NCBI RefSeq assembly: GCF_014596085.1
Contig: NZ_JACCJY010000013.1
Location: 1 to 64,000, forward strand
Length of the DNA: 64,000 bases
Direction: 5' to 3'
Source: Azospirillum tabaci
GTDB lineage: Bacteria > Pseudomonadota > Alphaproteobacteria > Azospirillales > Azospirillaceae
In this document: piece by piece, positions 26,247-34,064 of the stretch
Layout: every line of letters begins with the position of its first letter
How positions within the stretch are numbered: position 1 is the first letter of the stretch
Position numbers and translations under genes: made by a program
Notes under the pieces: generated by a model
Seen by the model: the letters and a program-made list of their open reading frames with translations, nothing else
Told to the model about the DNA's origin: nothing
Databases searched by the model: none

Positions 26247-26387
26247 CCCCTCTCCCGTCCCGGGAGAGGGTGGCCCGAAGGGCCGGGTGAGGGTAAAATC
26301 AAGAATCCAGGCGCAGTTCCTTGGCTGTACCCTCACCCTCCCGCCGCGTTGCGGCGGGTCCCTCCCTCTCCCGGGACGGGAGAGGGG
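26247..26387. repeat. composite intergenic inverted-repeat element
   Basis: About 141 bases with perfect 24-base outer arms (26247-26270 and 26364-26387), themselves nearly palindromic around TCCCGGGA, and perfect 11-base inner arms (GGGTGAGGGTA / TACCCTCACCC). It begins right after the WD40 stop. A related element is at 49195. Confidence 0.75.
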
Positions 26388-26428
26388 TACGGGAGGCGCG
26401 CACTGTTTCACAAGCGAGACAACCGCCC

Positions 26429-27127
26429 ATGACCAGCCTGTCCCACCCAGCGCCGCGCCGCGCCATCATCGACACCTGCCTCGCCATGAACGGGTCGGGC
26501 ATCAACCAGGGGGCGTCGGGCAACCTGTCGGTGCGGGTGGAGGGCGGCTTCCTCATCACGCCGAGCAGCCTGCCTTATGACGAGACGGCGCCCGAGGACA
26601 TCGTCGAGATGGGCTTCGACGGAACCTATGTGGGCCGGCGGCGGCCTTCGTCGGAGTGGCGCTTCCACCGCGACATCCTGAAGGCGCGGCCCGACGTGGA
26701 CGTGGTGCTGCACGCCCATTCAACCTTCGCAACGGCGCTGGCCGTCCATGGCCGGGGCATTCCCAGCTTCCATTACATGGTGGCGCTGGCCGGCGGCGAT
26801 TCGATCCGCTGCGCCCCCTACGCCACCTTCGGTTCGCAGGAGCTGTCAGACCACGCCGTGGCGGCGCTGGACGGGCGGCTGGCCTGCCTGCTGGCCAACC
26901 ACGGCATGATCGTGCTCGGCAAGACGCCGAAGGGCGCGCTGGCCCTGGCGGTGGAGGTGGAGACGCTGGCCCGCCAATATCTCCATGCCCATCTGCTGGG
27001 CGAGCCGGTGATCCTGCCCCCCGACGAGATCGCGCGCGTCGCCGAGAAGATGCGCCGCATGAAGTACGGCCTGCCGCCCGACGATGGCGCCGCGCCGGAG
27101 GACACCGCCCGCCCGCGCGAGGCCTGA
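26429..27127 (+). CDS. class II aldolase/adducin-family protein (L-fuculose-phosphate aldolase type)
   Basis: 232-residue zinc aldolase of the fuculose-phosphate aldolase group. Motifs: SGNLSVRVEGGFLITPSSLP (phosphate-binding start), HAHSTFATALAVHG with zinc-ligand histidines, and ANHGMIVLGKTPKGAL with the third His. The substrate (fuculose-, rhamnulose- or ribulose-phosphate) cannot be set. ATG 26429 begins MTSLSHPAPRRAI; the upstream in-frame extension lies inside the repeat element and is rejected. Confidence 0.88.
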   Translation: MTSLSHPAPRRAIIDTCLAMNGSGINQGASGNLSVRVEGGFLITPSSLPYDETAPEDIVEMGFDGTYVGRRRPSSEWRFHRDILKARPDVDVVLHAHSTFATALAVHGRGIPSFHYMVALAGGDSIRCAPYATFGSQELSDHAVAALDGRLACLLANHGMIVLGKTPKGALALAVEVETLARQYLHAHLLGEPVILPPDEIARVAEKMRRMKYGLPPDDGAAPEDTARPREA

Positions 27128-27146
27128 CGGCCAACGACTCCAGGCG

Positions 27147-29219
27147 TCAGGAGGCCAACTGGGCGACCGGGCGAAGGGGGGCGATGGTGACCAGCGGGCG
27201 CTTCGCCGCACCGGCGGTGCCGACCTGGAGCGGGCGCTCCTCCGCCGGGGGCTGGTAGTAGGCGGGCAGGGCCACCGTGACGCGCGTGCCCTGGCCGGGC
27301 TCGCTCGCCACCTCGATGTCACCGCCGAGCATGGCGGCGTAATGGCCGACCAGCGTCAGGCCAAGCCCGGCGCCGCGCCGCTTGGCGCCGCTGCCGCCCT
27401 GGACGAAGGGCTGGAACAGCCGGGCGGTCTGGCTGGTGGCGAAGCCGCTGCCGCTGTCGGTCACGGTGAAGCGCAGCCAGGGCTCGCCGTCGCGCTCGAC
27501 CCGCTCGGCAGCCAGCAGGACGGTGCCGCCCTGGGTGAACTTGCAGGCGTTGTCGAGCAGGTTGAGAAGCGCCTGCCGGACCTTGCCGAAATCCGAATAC
27601 ATCTGGCCGAGCGCCGCGGCCTCGGCCTGGAGCGTCACCTCGTTGCCGTTGAGGTCGGCGGCGGGCAGCGTGCGCTCCCGCGCCTCGATCAGCAGCCGGT
27701 GCACGTCGAAATCCTGAAGCACGACGTCCATGTTGCCGGCCTCGATCCGGGCATAGTCGAGGATCGCATCGACCAGGGTCAGCATCTGCTCGCCGGTCCA
27801 CTGGATCTGCTCGATGTCGGTCGCCAGCTCCCCGGCGCCCAGCCGGTGCAGTTCGCCCATCAGCGACTGGCTGGAGGCGACGATCTCGTTGAGCGGGGCG
27901 TGAAGCTCCTGACCGATGTTGACCAGGAAATGGGTCTTCGCCTCGTTGGCGGCGTCGGCGCGCTCCTTGTCGCGCAGCAGCTGGCCGTGCCGCTCGGCGG
28001 CCTCCTGGCGCTGGCGCTCCATCTCCGCGGTGTTGTCGCGCAGGACGCGGACGGCGCGGGCCATGGCGGCCACCTCGTCCGCCCCCTCGTCCGGCGGGAG
28101 GGCGACGTCGGCCCGCCCGGCGGCGAGCGAGGTCACGGCGGCGGCCATGCCGGCGACCGGACGGGCGACCCGGCGGTTGACGAACCAGACCATCGCCAGA
28201 CCGGCCAGCGTCACGGCCAGCGCCGCCCACAGCGCGATGCGCAGGGTGCGCCAGGACTGGTCGGCCAGGCCGCCGCGCAACTCCGCCGCGACGGCGTCGT
28301 TGCGCTGGCGGATCTCCGCCGCGCGGGTGGCGACGGCGGCGGCGTTCGGCGTCAGCCGCTCGGCGCGCAGCCCGTCCTCGTCGGCCAGGGAGGTTTCGAT
28401 GCCGTCGAGCACCCCGTCGATGCCGGCCAGCGCCGCCTCCACCTCGTCGATGGTCTGGCGGGTGCCGGGGACCCAGAGGTAACGGTTCATCTCGGCCAGC
28501 TTGGCGCGGGCGTTGCCCAGCTCGGCGCGCATGCGCAGCGAGTCGCGGTCGTCGCGCCGCGCCACGTAACGGCCGAGATGGTCCTGCATCATCAGGATCG
28601 CGACGGTCGCGTCGCCGGCCAGCGCCGCCGAATCGACGCCGCCCGCGTCCTTCAGGCGGCCCAGCCCGGCGCGGATCTGTGAAATCTGCGGCTCCAGCAC
28701 CGACTCGGTCAGACGGGCGCGCTCGCCGCGCAGGGCGACCAGCGACTCGAAGCCGCTCCAGTAAGCGTCCAGCGCTCTGCGCGCGCCCTCCACCGAGCGG
28801 CGGTCGGCATCGTCCTGCACCATTCCGGTCAAGGCGGTCAGCCGCTCCAGCAGGCCGTCGCGGCGCAGGCCGGCGTCGAGCAGGCTCTGTTGGTCGCCCT
28901 CGGCCAGATGGTCGCGGACGGAGACCTCCAGATCGCGCAGCCCGATGTCCAGATCGGCGGCGGCCTGCGATGCGTCGGCGTGGCCGGAGAAGGTGCCCAC
29001 CTCGCGGCTGACCCCGTAGAGCGACGCCACGCCGATCAGCGCCAGCAGAAGCACCAGACCGAGCACCACGGCGAAGCCCAGCCCGACGCGCGCGGCGAGC
29101 GTCAGTTCGTCCAGGCGGCGCAGGAAGCCAAGCCCCGAAAGAGAGCGCGTGAGGCGGGCTGGGGCACCGAGAGGGGGAGGGGCGTCGCCGGACCGGGGCA
29201 GGGTTCCGTTCCGCTTCAC
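27147..29219 (-). CDS. membrane sensor histidine-kinase-like protein with Gln at the phospho-acceptor site
   Basis: About 690 residues: first membrane helix (VGLGFAVVLGLVLLLALIGV), a long all-helical periplasmic domain (about 260 residues), second membrane helix (IALWAALAVTLAGLAMVWFV), HAMP, dimerisation helix, and HATPase. The ATP-binding boxes are intact: N box LLNLLDNACKF, G1 DSGSGF, G2 GAGLGL. The H-box reads NIGQELHAPLNEI, so the usual His is a Gln (codon CAG, residue about 437). It may act as a non-catalytic or partner-dependent kinase. No ATG start exists; GTG 29219 is a reasonable choice, TTG 29369 another. Confidence 0.8.
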   Translation of the reverse strand: MKRNGTLPRSGDAPPPLGAPARLTRSLSGLGFLRRLDELTLAARVGLGFAVVLGLVLLLALIGVASLYGVSREVGTFSGHADASQAAADLDIGLRDLEVSVRDHLAEGDQQSLLDAGLRRDGLLERLTALTGMVQDDADRRSVEGARRALDAYWSGFESLVALRGERARLTESVLEPQISQIRAGLGRLKDAGGVDSAALAGDATVAILMMQDHLGRYVARRDDRDSLRMRAELGNARAKLAEMNRYLWVPGTRQTIDEVEAALAGIDGVLDGIETSLADEDGLRAERLTPNAAAVATRAAEIRQRNDAVAAELRGGLADQSWRTLRIALWAALAVTLAGLAMVWFVNRRVARPVAGMAAAVTSLAAGRADVALPPDEGADEVAAMARAVRVLRDNTAEMERQRQEAAERHGQLLRDKERADAANEAKTHFLVNIGQELHAPLNEIVASSQSLMGELHRLGAGELATDIEQIQWTGEQMLTLVDAILDYARIEAGNMDVVLQDFDVHRLLIEARERTLPAADLNGNEVTLQAEAAALGQMYSDFGKVRQALLNLLDNACKFTQGGTVLLAAERVERDGEPWLRFTVTDSGSGFATSQTARLFQPFVQGGSGAKRRGAGLGLTLVGHYAAMLGGDIEVASEPGQGTRVTVALPAYYQPPAEERPLQVGTAGAAKRPLVTIAPLRPVAQLAS

Positions 29220-29411
29220 GCCACGTCCCGTACGCGCTGTCGTTCGTAAGCCACGAGATCCGGCCGAAGGTTGCGGGCGGGAAAAGCCCGACGTTGTCAG
29301 AAACCCCTCCGTGTGCACGGACGGGTGGCGCGGATTGTAGCTTGGCGACGCAACGGCGCAAACAGACAAGTGCGTCGGATTCAGCCCCCTTTTAACATCT
29401 CCGGTCCCGCC
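29220..29411. other. intergenic region between the kinase-like gene and the dioxygenase
   Basis: Under 200 bases, partly covered if the kinase-like protein starts at TTG 29369. The dioxygenase stop is at 29412. No terminator or promoter was recognised. Confidence 0.4.
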
Positions 29412-30212
29412 TCAGACCGCGCCGTGGAAGGCGTAGGCTTGCATGCCGATGCTGCCATGCTCGAACCCGGTGTGAAGCCGCTCCGTCCGCACCGCGTTGC
29501 CAGCGGCGCCGAAGGCCACGGGCAGGGGCAGGAAATGCTCGTCGGTGGGGTGCGCCGCCTTGGCCTGCGGGCAGAGCGTCTTCCAGCCGGCCAGGGACGC
29601 CGCGTCGCCCGCCGTCAGCACCCCGTCGAGCCAGTCGGCGAAATCCTCCGCCCAGCCGGCGGCATCGCGCTCACCGAAGCGGAAATCTCCGAGATTGTGG
29701 ACGGCGCCGCCGCTGCCGAGGATCAGCACGCCCTCTTTCCGCAGGGGCGCCAGCGCGCGGCCCAGCGCGATGTGATCGGCGGCGGTGGCGCCGGGCTGGA
29801 CGGACAGCTGGGCGACCGGAATGTCGGCCTCCGGATACATCAGCATCAGCGGCACCCAGGCACCATGGTCGAGCCCCTGGCCGGGGTCCACCGCGGCGCC
29901 GGCCAGTGCCCGCACGCGCTCGGCCAGCGCCGGGGCGCCGGGGGCCGCGTAGCGCATCGCGTAGAGGGCGCGGGGGAAGCCGTAGAAATCGTGAATGGTG
30001 TCCGGCCGGGCGGCCCCGCTGATCGCCGGCCCTTGGGTCGTCCAGTGGGCCGACACGGCGATCACCGCGCTCGGGCGGCCCAACCGCGTGCCCAGACCGG
30101 CCAGGAAATGGCGACCCGGCGAATCCTCGATGATCAGGGTGGGGGCGCCGTGAGAGACGAAGACACTGGGAAAGGGGGAGGGCAGGGCGGTGGCCGGCTG
30201 GGTCGTGGTCAT
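29412..30212 (-). CDS. DODA-type extradiol ring-cleavage dioxygenase
   Basis: 266-residue member of the class III extradiol (4,5-DOPA dioxygenase-like, LigB-superfamily) group. Conserved metal-site blocks: FVSHGAPT near the N-terminus, VSAHWTTQGP, GLDHGAWVPLMLMYP, and HPTDEHFLPLPVA. The bacterial proteins of this family often have unknown aromatic substrates. GGAG precedes ATG 30212. Downstream lies the kinase-like gene on the same strand. Confidence 0.88.
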   Translation of the reverse strand: MTTTQPATALPSPFPSVFVSHGAPTLIIEDSPGRHFLAGLGTRLGRPSAVIAVSAHWTTQGPAISGAARPDTIHDFYGFPRALYAMRYAAPGAPALAERVRALAGAAVDPGQGLDHGAWVPLMLMYPEADIPVAQLSVQPGATAADHIALGRALAPLRKEGVLILGSGGAVHNLGDFRFGERDAAGWAEDFADWLDGVLTAGDAASLAGWKTLCPQAKAAHPTDEHFLPLPVAFGAAGNAVRTERLHTGFEHGSIGMQAYAFHGAV

Positions 30213-30248
30213 GGAATGGGCTCCGGGTTGCCGGACCATTCCACCAAA

Positions 30249-30280
30249 GAAAAACCCCGGCGCCTAGGCCGGGGTTTTTC
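30249..30280. terminator. bidirectional intrinsic terminator
   Basis: Stem ACCCCGGC / GCCGGGGT flanked by AAAAA and TTTTT (30250-30279). It ends atpF on the minus strand, upstream of the dioxygenase gene. Confidence 0.8.
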
Positions 30281-30309
30281 GAAAGACCGTTGCCGGTGGA
30301 GCAACGATC

Positions 30310-30789
30310 TTAGTGCAGGTGCTTCGGCAGCTCGGCGATCGACTGGTCGATCAGCTTGTCCGCCTGGGCCGGCTGGATGCCGGTTTCCAGGATGCGGCGG
30401 CTGGCGTCCATGGCGATGTCGACGGTCAGGTTGCGGACCTCGGCCAGCGCGCCGGCTTCCGCCTGGGCGATGCGGTCCATGGCCTGGGCCTCGCGGCGCT
30501 TCAGCGAGGCTTCGAGATCAGCGCCAGCCTGCGAGCGGAGGCGGTCGGCCTCCTCGCGGGCGTGGGCGATGATGGCCTCGGCCTCCTTCAGCGCGTCGCG
30601 CTGACGGCGCTGGTAGTTGGCGAGCAGCGCCTGGGCGTCTTCACGCAGGCGCTGGGCCTCGTCCAGTTCCGCCCGGATCTTCTCGGCGCGGGCGTCGAGA
30701 AGGCCGGTGATCGCGCCGGACGCCTTCTTCCACACCAGGGCGGCGAAGATGATGAAGGCGATGGCGACCCACATTTCAGGCGTGTTCAT
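30310..30789 (-). CDS. atpF: ATP synthase F0 subunit b
   Basis: 159-residue peripheral-stalk subunit. One N-terminal membrane helix (EMWVAIAFIIFAALVW) followed by a long charged helix rich in Ala, Arg, Glu. It joins the membrane part to F1. Last gene of the F0 operon; its start overlaps the b' stop by 4 bases (30786-30789). The terminator lies right after it. F1 genes are not in the window, as usual in alphaproteobacteria where F0 and F1 operons are apart. Confidence 0.95.
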   Translation of the reverse strand: MNTPEMWVAIAFIIFAALVWKKASGAITGLLDARAEKIRAELDEAQRLREDAQALLANYQRRQRDALKEAEAIIAHAREEADRLRSQAGADLEASLKRREAQAMDRIAQAEAGALAEVRNLTVDIAMDASRRILETGIQPAQADKLIDQSIAELPKHLH

Positions 30790-31436
30790 GACCGGCGCTC
30801 CTCGATCACGGCGGCGACCGCCGCATCGGCCTGGGCCGCGTCGACGTTCAGCCCGGCCAGACGGCCGGCGACGTCACGGGCGATGTCGGCGGAGATGGAG
30901 CGGACGTTGGCGATCGCCTGCTCCTTGGCCGCGGCGATGTTCGCCTCGGCGCTGCGCAGACGCTCGGCGTTCTCGGCGTTCAACTGGGCCTGACGGGCGT
31001 GGTTGTTCGCGTCGATCTCGGCGGCGACCTGGGCGATCAGGGCCTGGGCTTCGGAACGGGCCCCGGCGAGGGACTGATCGACCTGGGCCATGGCGGCCTC
31101 GGCCTCTTCCTTGAGCGAAGCGGCCTTGCTCAGGTCGCGCGAAATGCGCTCCTGGCGCTCCTCCAGAACCTCGGCCACGCGCGGCAGCGCTTTCTTGGAC
31201 AGGAGGTAGTAGAGGGTGATGAAGGTCAGCGCCAGCCAGAAGATCTGGGTGGGGAAGGTGGCGGGATTGAGCTGCGGCAGGCCGCCGGCGGCATGCTCGC
31301 CGCCATGGGCGGCGTCCGGCGCGTGCTCCGCCGTCGCCGCCAGGACGTTACCGGCAAGCACGGTCAGAGTGGCGAGCGAGGCGCCCGCGGCACCCGACCA
31401 GCGGACCAGCCGTCGCTTGGCCAACAGGTTCGGCAT
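30786..31436 (-). CDS. ATP synthase F0 subunit b'
   Basis: 216-residue second peripheral-stalk subunit, typical of photosynthetic and related alphaproteobacteria. The N-terminus has a signal-like stretch (ASLATLTVLAGNVLAATAEH), a His/Gly-rich segment, then the membrane helix (PTQIFWLALTFITLYYLLSK) and a long coiled helix (EEAEAAMAQVDQSLAGARSE). The 70-residue N-terminal extension is longer than in the b subunit. Overlaps atpF by 4 bases. Confidence 0.93.
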   Translation of the reverse strand: MPNLLAKRRLVRWSGAAGASLATLTVLAGNVLAATAEHAPDAAHGGEHAAGGLPQLNPATFPTQIFWLALTFITLYYLLSKKALPRVAEVLEERQERISRDLSKAASLKEEAEAAMAQVDQSLAGARSEAQALIAQVAAEIDANNHARQAQLNAENAERLRSAEANIAAAKEQAIANVRSISADIARDVAGRLAGLNVDAAQADAAVAAVIEERRS

Positions 31437-31523
31437 GGATCGGTCCCCCTAGGCAAGAATGCGGCGCCGAAACTTCGAGAGCCCGGCGCCGCGTCAGAGC
31501 GAAATGTGAAGTTCGCTCGGGCC

Positions 31524-31748
31524 TTAGGCGAACAGGATCAGGAAGGCGATCAGCAGGGCGAACAGCGCGACGGCTTCCGTCAGCGCGAAGCCCAGAATGC
31601 CGATCGGGAAGACCTTCGGCTGGACGGCCGGGTTGCGGGCGATCGAACCGATCAGGGTCGAGAAGATGTTGCCGATACCCAGGCCGACGCCGGCGAGGGC
31701 GATAACGGCCAGACCGGCACCGACGTACTTGGCGGCTTCAGCTTCCAT
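31524..31748 (-). CDS. atpE: ATP synthase F0 subunit c
   Basis: 74-residue proteolipid with two membrane helices forming the c-ring. The polar loop [10 protein letters not shown] joins the helices and the proton-carrying Glu is in [11 protein letters not shown] (about residue 58). The GAGGA site is 9 bases before ATG 31748 but directly abuts ATG 31757, so 31748 is favoured. Third gene of the F0 operon. Confidence 0.96.
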   Translation of the reverse strand: MEAEAAKYVGAGLAVIALAGVGLGIGNIFSTLIGSIARNPAVQPKVFPIGILGFALTEAVALFALLIAFLILFA

Positions 31749-31821
31749 GGTACTCATTCCTCTAGGTAAGGGTGAACTGTGGAGAAAAAGGTGAAGGGAT
31801 GATCCGGGTCGGCGCTGGTGC

Positions 31822-32565
31822 TCAGTGCAGTTCCAGAGCGTCGCGGATGTACAGGCAGGTCAGGATCGAGAAGACGTAGGCTTGCAGGAACGCGACCAGG
31901 AACTCGAAGCCGGTCAGCGCGATGTTGATGGCCAGCGGGACGAGGCCGGCGAGGAAGCCGACGGCGCCCAGACCGCTGATCATCATAACCGTGAAGCCCG
32001 CGAACACCTTCAGCATGGTGTGACCGGCCATCATGTTGGCGAACAGTCGGATCGACAGGCTGACGGGACGCATCAGGTAGGAGATCACCTCGATCGGGAT
32101 AAGGATCGGGGCGAGCGCCACCGGCGCGCCGTGCGGCATGAAGAAGCTGAAGAAATGCAGGCCGTGCTTCATCAGGGCCAGGACGGTCACGAACACGAAC
32201 ACCGTCGCCGCCAGCGTGAAGGTCACGATGATGTGGCTGGTGAAGGTGAAGGTGAACGGGATCATGCCGACGAGGTTGCCGAACAGCACGAACATGAAGA
32301 TCGCGAAGACGAACGGGAAGTACGGGCGGGCGTCGTGCCCGGCGTTGTCCCGAACCATGTTCGCGACGAATTCGTAGAAGATCTCGGCCAGGGACTGCAG
32401 GCGGCCCGGGACCAGGGCGCGGCCAGACATGCCGAAGACGAGCAGCGCGTAGATCAGCGCGACCGCCACGACCATGAAGAAGGCCGAGTTCGTGAAGGAC
32501 ACGTCATACCCGGCGATCACGATCTGGAGGATCGGGTTGATCTGGAACTGGTGCAGCGGATCCAA
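31822..32565 (-). CDS. atpB: ATP synthase F0 subunit a
   Basis: 247-residue membrane protein forming the proton half-channels. The essential Arg is in [14 protein letters not shown]. Five to six hydrophobic segments are visible, including [20 protein letters not shown] and the C-terminal [20 protein letters not shown]. Second gene of the F0 operon, 12 bases after atpI. Confidence 0.96.
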   Translation of the reverse strand: MDPLHQFQINPILQIVIAGYDVSFTNSAFFMVVAVALIYALLVFGMSGRALVPGRLQSLAEIFYEFVANMVRDNAGHDARPYFPFVFAIFMFVLFGNLVGMIPFTFTFTSHIIVTFTLAATVFVFVTVLALMKHGLHFFSFFMPHGAPVALAPILIPIEVISYLMRPVSLSIRLFANMMAGHTMLKVFAGFTVMMISGLGAVGFLAGLVPLAINIALTGFEFLVAFLQAYVFSILTCLYIRDALELH

Positions 32566-32577
32566 GGTCGTCCTCGC

Positions 32578-32940
32578 TCAGTGTGCGTCGCCGTTGGGGC
32601 GCTCGTTGTCATCCTCACGGGCCCGGCGGTAGCCGGGGGCTAATCCGAGCCCGGTGATGGCCCGGTAGACATTCAGAATTCCGGCCGCCGCGCCGAGGAA
32701 GAACATGACGATCAATCCCCAGGGCGCCGTTCCGAGCCAGCGGTCGAGCAGAAGCCCGCCACCGACGCCAACGATCATGGCAGCGACCAGCTCGGTCCCG
32801 ATTCGGAAGGCGATGCCGAGAGGACTCTGCGGCAGCCGGTGATATTTCCCCGGACCGCTCTGCGATTCCTTCCCTTCACGCGCCTTCTTCAGTCGGGCGT
32901 CAAGCTCTGCCAGAGACGGCGGGGGCTTTTCGTCGCTCAT
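32578..32940 (-). CDS. atpI: ATP synthase subunit I (AtpI/AtpQ-like)
   Basis: 120-residue protein starting the F0 operon. Two membrane helices (GTELVAAMIVGVGGGLLLDR, APWGLIVMFFLGAAAGILNV), with the Gly-rich turn between and the DRWLGTAPWG block of the family. AtpI-type proteins help assemble the c-ring and are linked to Mg2+ supply. The N-terminus is highly charged and soluble (MSDEKPPPSLAELDARLKKA). ATG 32940 lies about 41 bases after the inferred start of transcription. Confidence 0.9.
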   Translation of the reverse strand: MSDEKPPPSLAELDARLKKAREGKESQSGPGKYHRLPQSPLGIAFRIGTELVAAMIVGVGGGLLLDRWLGTAPWGLIVMFFLGAAAGILNVYRAITGLGLAPGYRRAREDDNERPNGDAH

Positions 32941-32987
32941 GTCGCTTCGTTGTCCCCGTTGTCTCGCAGCCACGCGAAAGCGGCGAG

Positions 32988-33016
32988 ACCATACGGACAG
33001 GGCACAACCCTGTCAA
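32988..33016 (-). promoter_or_regulatory. sigma70 promoter of the F0 operon
   Basis: On the minus strand: perfect TTGACA (33016-33011), 17-base spacer, TATGGT (-10, 32993-32988). Start of transcription is expected near 32981. Confidence 0.7.
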
Positions 33017-33116
33017 GTCGCAAAACCCTTAATACAAGTGCTTGAAAACCCAACGAAACCGCGCCGAAACCTTGGTATTACCGGGTCAAAGGGCGCGGCT
33101 CCGCTCGTGTTTTCCG

Positions 33117-33719
33117 TCAGCCGGCAATGCGGCTGCCCAGATCCTGGGCCACGCGGTCGGCGGTGGTGCCGGCCGGATACACCCCGAGGAAGCGCCCGTC
33201 GGGTCCCATCAGGTAAAGAAAACTGGAGTGATCCATCAAGTAATCCTCCGGTTTTCCGCCTTCCTGCGGCGCTTTGGCGTAATAGACCCGGTAGGCTTTG
33301 GCCGCCGCCTTGACCTGCTCCGGCGTGCCGGTCAGCCCGACCAGATTGGGGTGGAACAGCCCGACATAGTCCTTCAGATGCGCCACCGTGTCGCGCTCCG
33401 GGTCGACCGAGATGAACATCGGTTGTACCTTGTCCGCCTGCACGCCCAGCAGGTCCATGGCGCGGGCCATCGTGCCCAGCTCCGTCGGGCAGACGTCCGG
33501 GCAATAGGTGTAGCCGAAGTAGATCAGCAGGTACTTGCCGCGATAGTCGGCGTCGGTGACCGTCTTGCCGTCCTGGTCGGTCAGGGTGAAGGGACCGCCG
33601 ATGGGCACGCTGCTCTGCACCGTGCTGGAGGCGTTCTCGACCTGCCACCAGGCGATGCCGGCGGCGATCACGAGCCCCACGGCGGAGGCGGCGGCGATGC
33701 GGATGAGTCGGGCTTTCAT
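33117..33719 (-). CDS. SCO1/SenC family copper chaperone
   Basis: 200-residue membrane-anchored thioredoxin-fold protein. The N-terminal anchor is IRIAAASAVGLVIAAGIAWW. Copper ligands: CPDVC in FGYTYCPDVCPTELG, plus His in DHSSFLYLMGPDG. Sco proteins load CuA of cytochrome c oxidase or act in redox signalling (PrrC/SenC). Its place between the small membrane protein and the F0 operon on the same strand suggests an energy-related cluster, but no oxidase genes are here. Confidence 0.93.
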   Translation of the reverse strand: MKARLIRIAAASAVGLVIAAGIAWWQVENASSTVQSSVPIGGPFTLTDQDGKTVTDADYRGKYLLIYFGYTYCPDVCPTELGTMARAMDLLGVQADKVQPMFISVDPERDTVAHLKDYVGLFHPNLVGLTGTPEQVKAAAKAYRVYYAKAPQEGGKPEDYLMDHSSFLYLMGPDGRFLGVYPAGTTADRVAQDLGSRIAG

Positions 33720-33791
33720 GACCGACTGGAATGGGGCGGCGCGCCGCCCAGGTCAAGAGGGCAATTATGCCCAGGGCGGGGCATCGCGCGC

Positions 33792-34052
33792 TCACCACAG
33801 GCGCCGCGCGGCCCAGCGCAGCGCCAGCGCCGCCGGCGCAATGGTCAGGACGATCAGGGCGAGCGCGGTGCCGCTCACCGTGCCGGTCGCGGCGTAGACC
33901 GCGATGGTGGCGATGCCGCCCGGCAGCAGGGCGAGGAGCAGCCAGGTCAGGCGGGGCTTCCGGACGACGAAGCTGACGAGAGCCCAGGCCAGCAGCGCGG
34001 CGGTCAGCTTTGGAAGGGCGTTGATGAACAGGTCACTCAGAAACTCCGCCAT
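33792..34052 (-). CDS. small membrane protein, unknown function
   Basis: 86-residue protein with two to three hydrophobic segments: LTAALLAWALVSFVV, TWLLLALLPGGIATIAVYAA and SGTALALIVLTIAPAALALR. I recognise no family. It starts 12 bases downstream of the receptor-hemerythrin gene, so it is probably in the same transcript, and 72 bases upstream of the sco gene on the same strand. Confidence 0.6.
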   Translation of the reverse strand: MAEFLSDLFINALPKLTAALLAWALVSFVVRKPRLTWLLLALLPGGIATIAVYAATGTVSGTALALIVLTIAPAALALRWAARRLW

Positions 34053-34064
34053 GCCGGACGCTCC

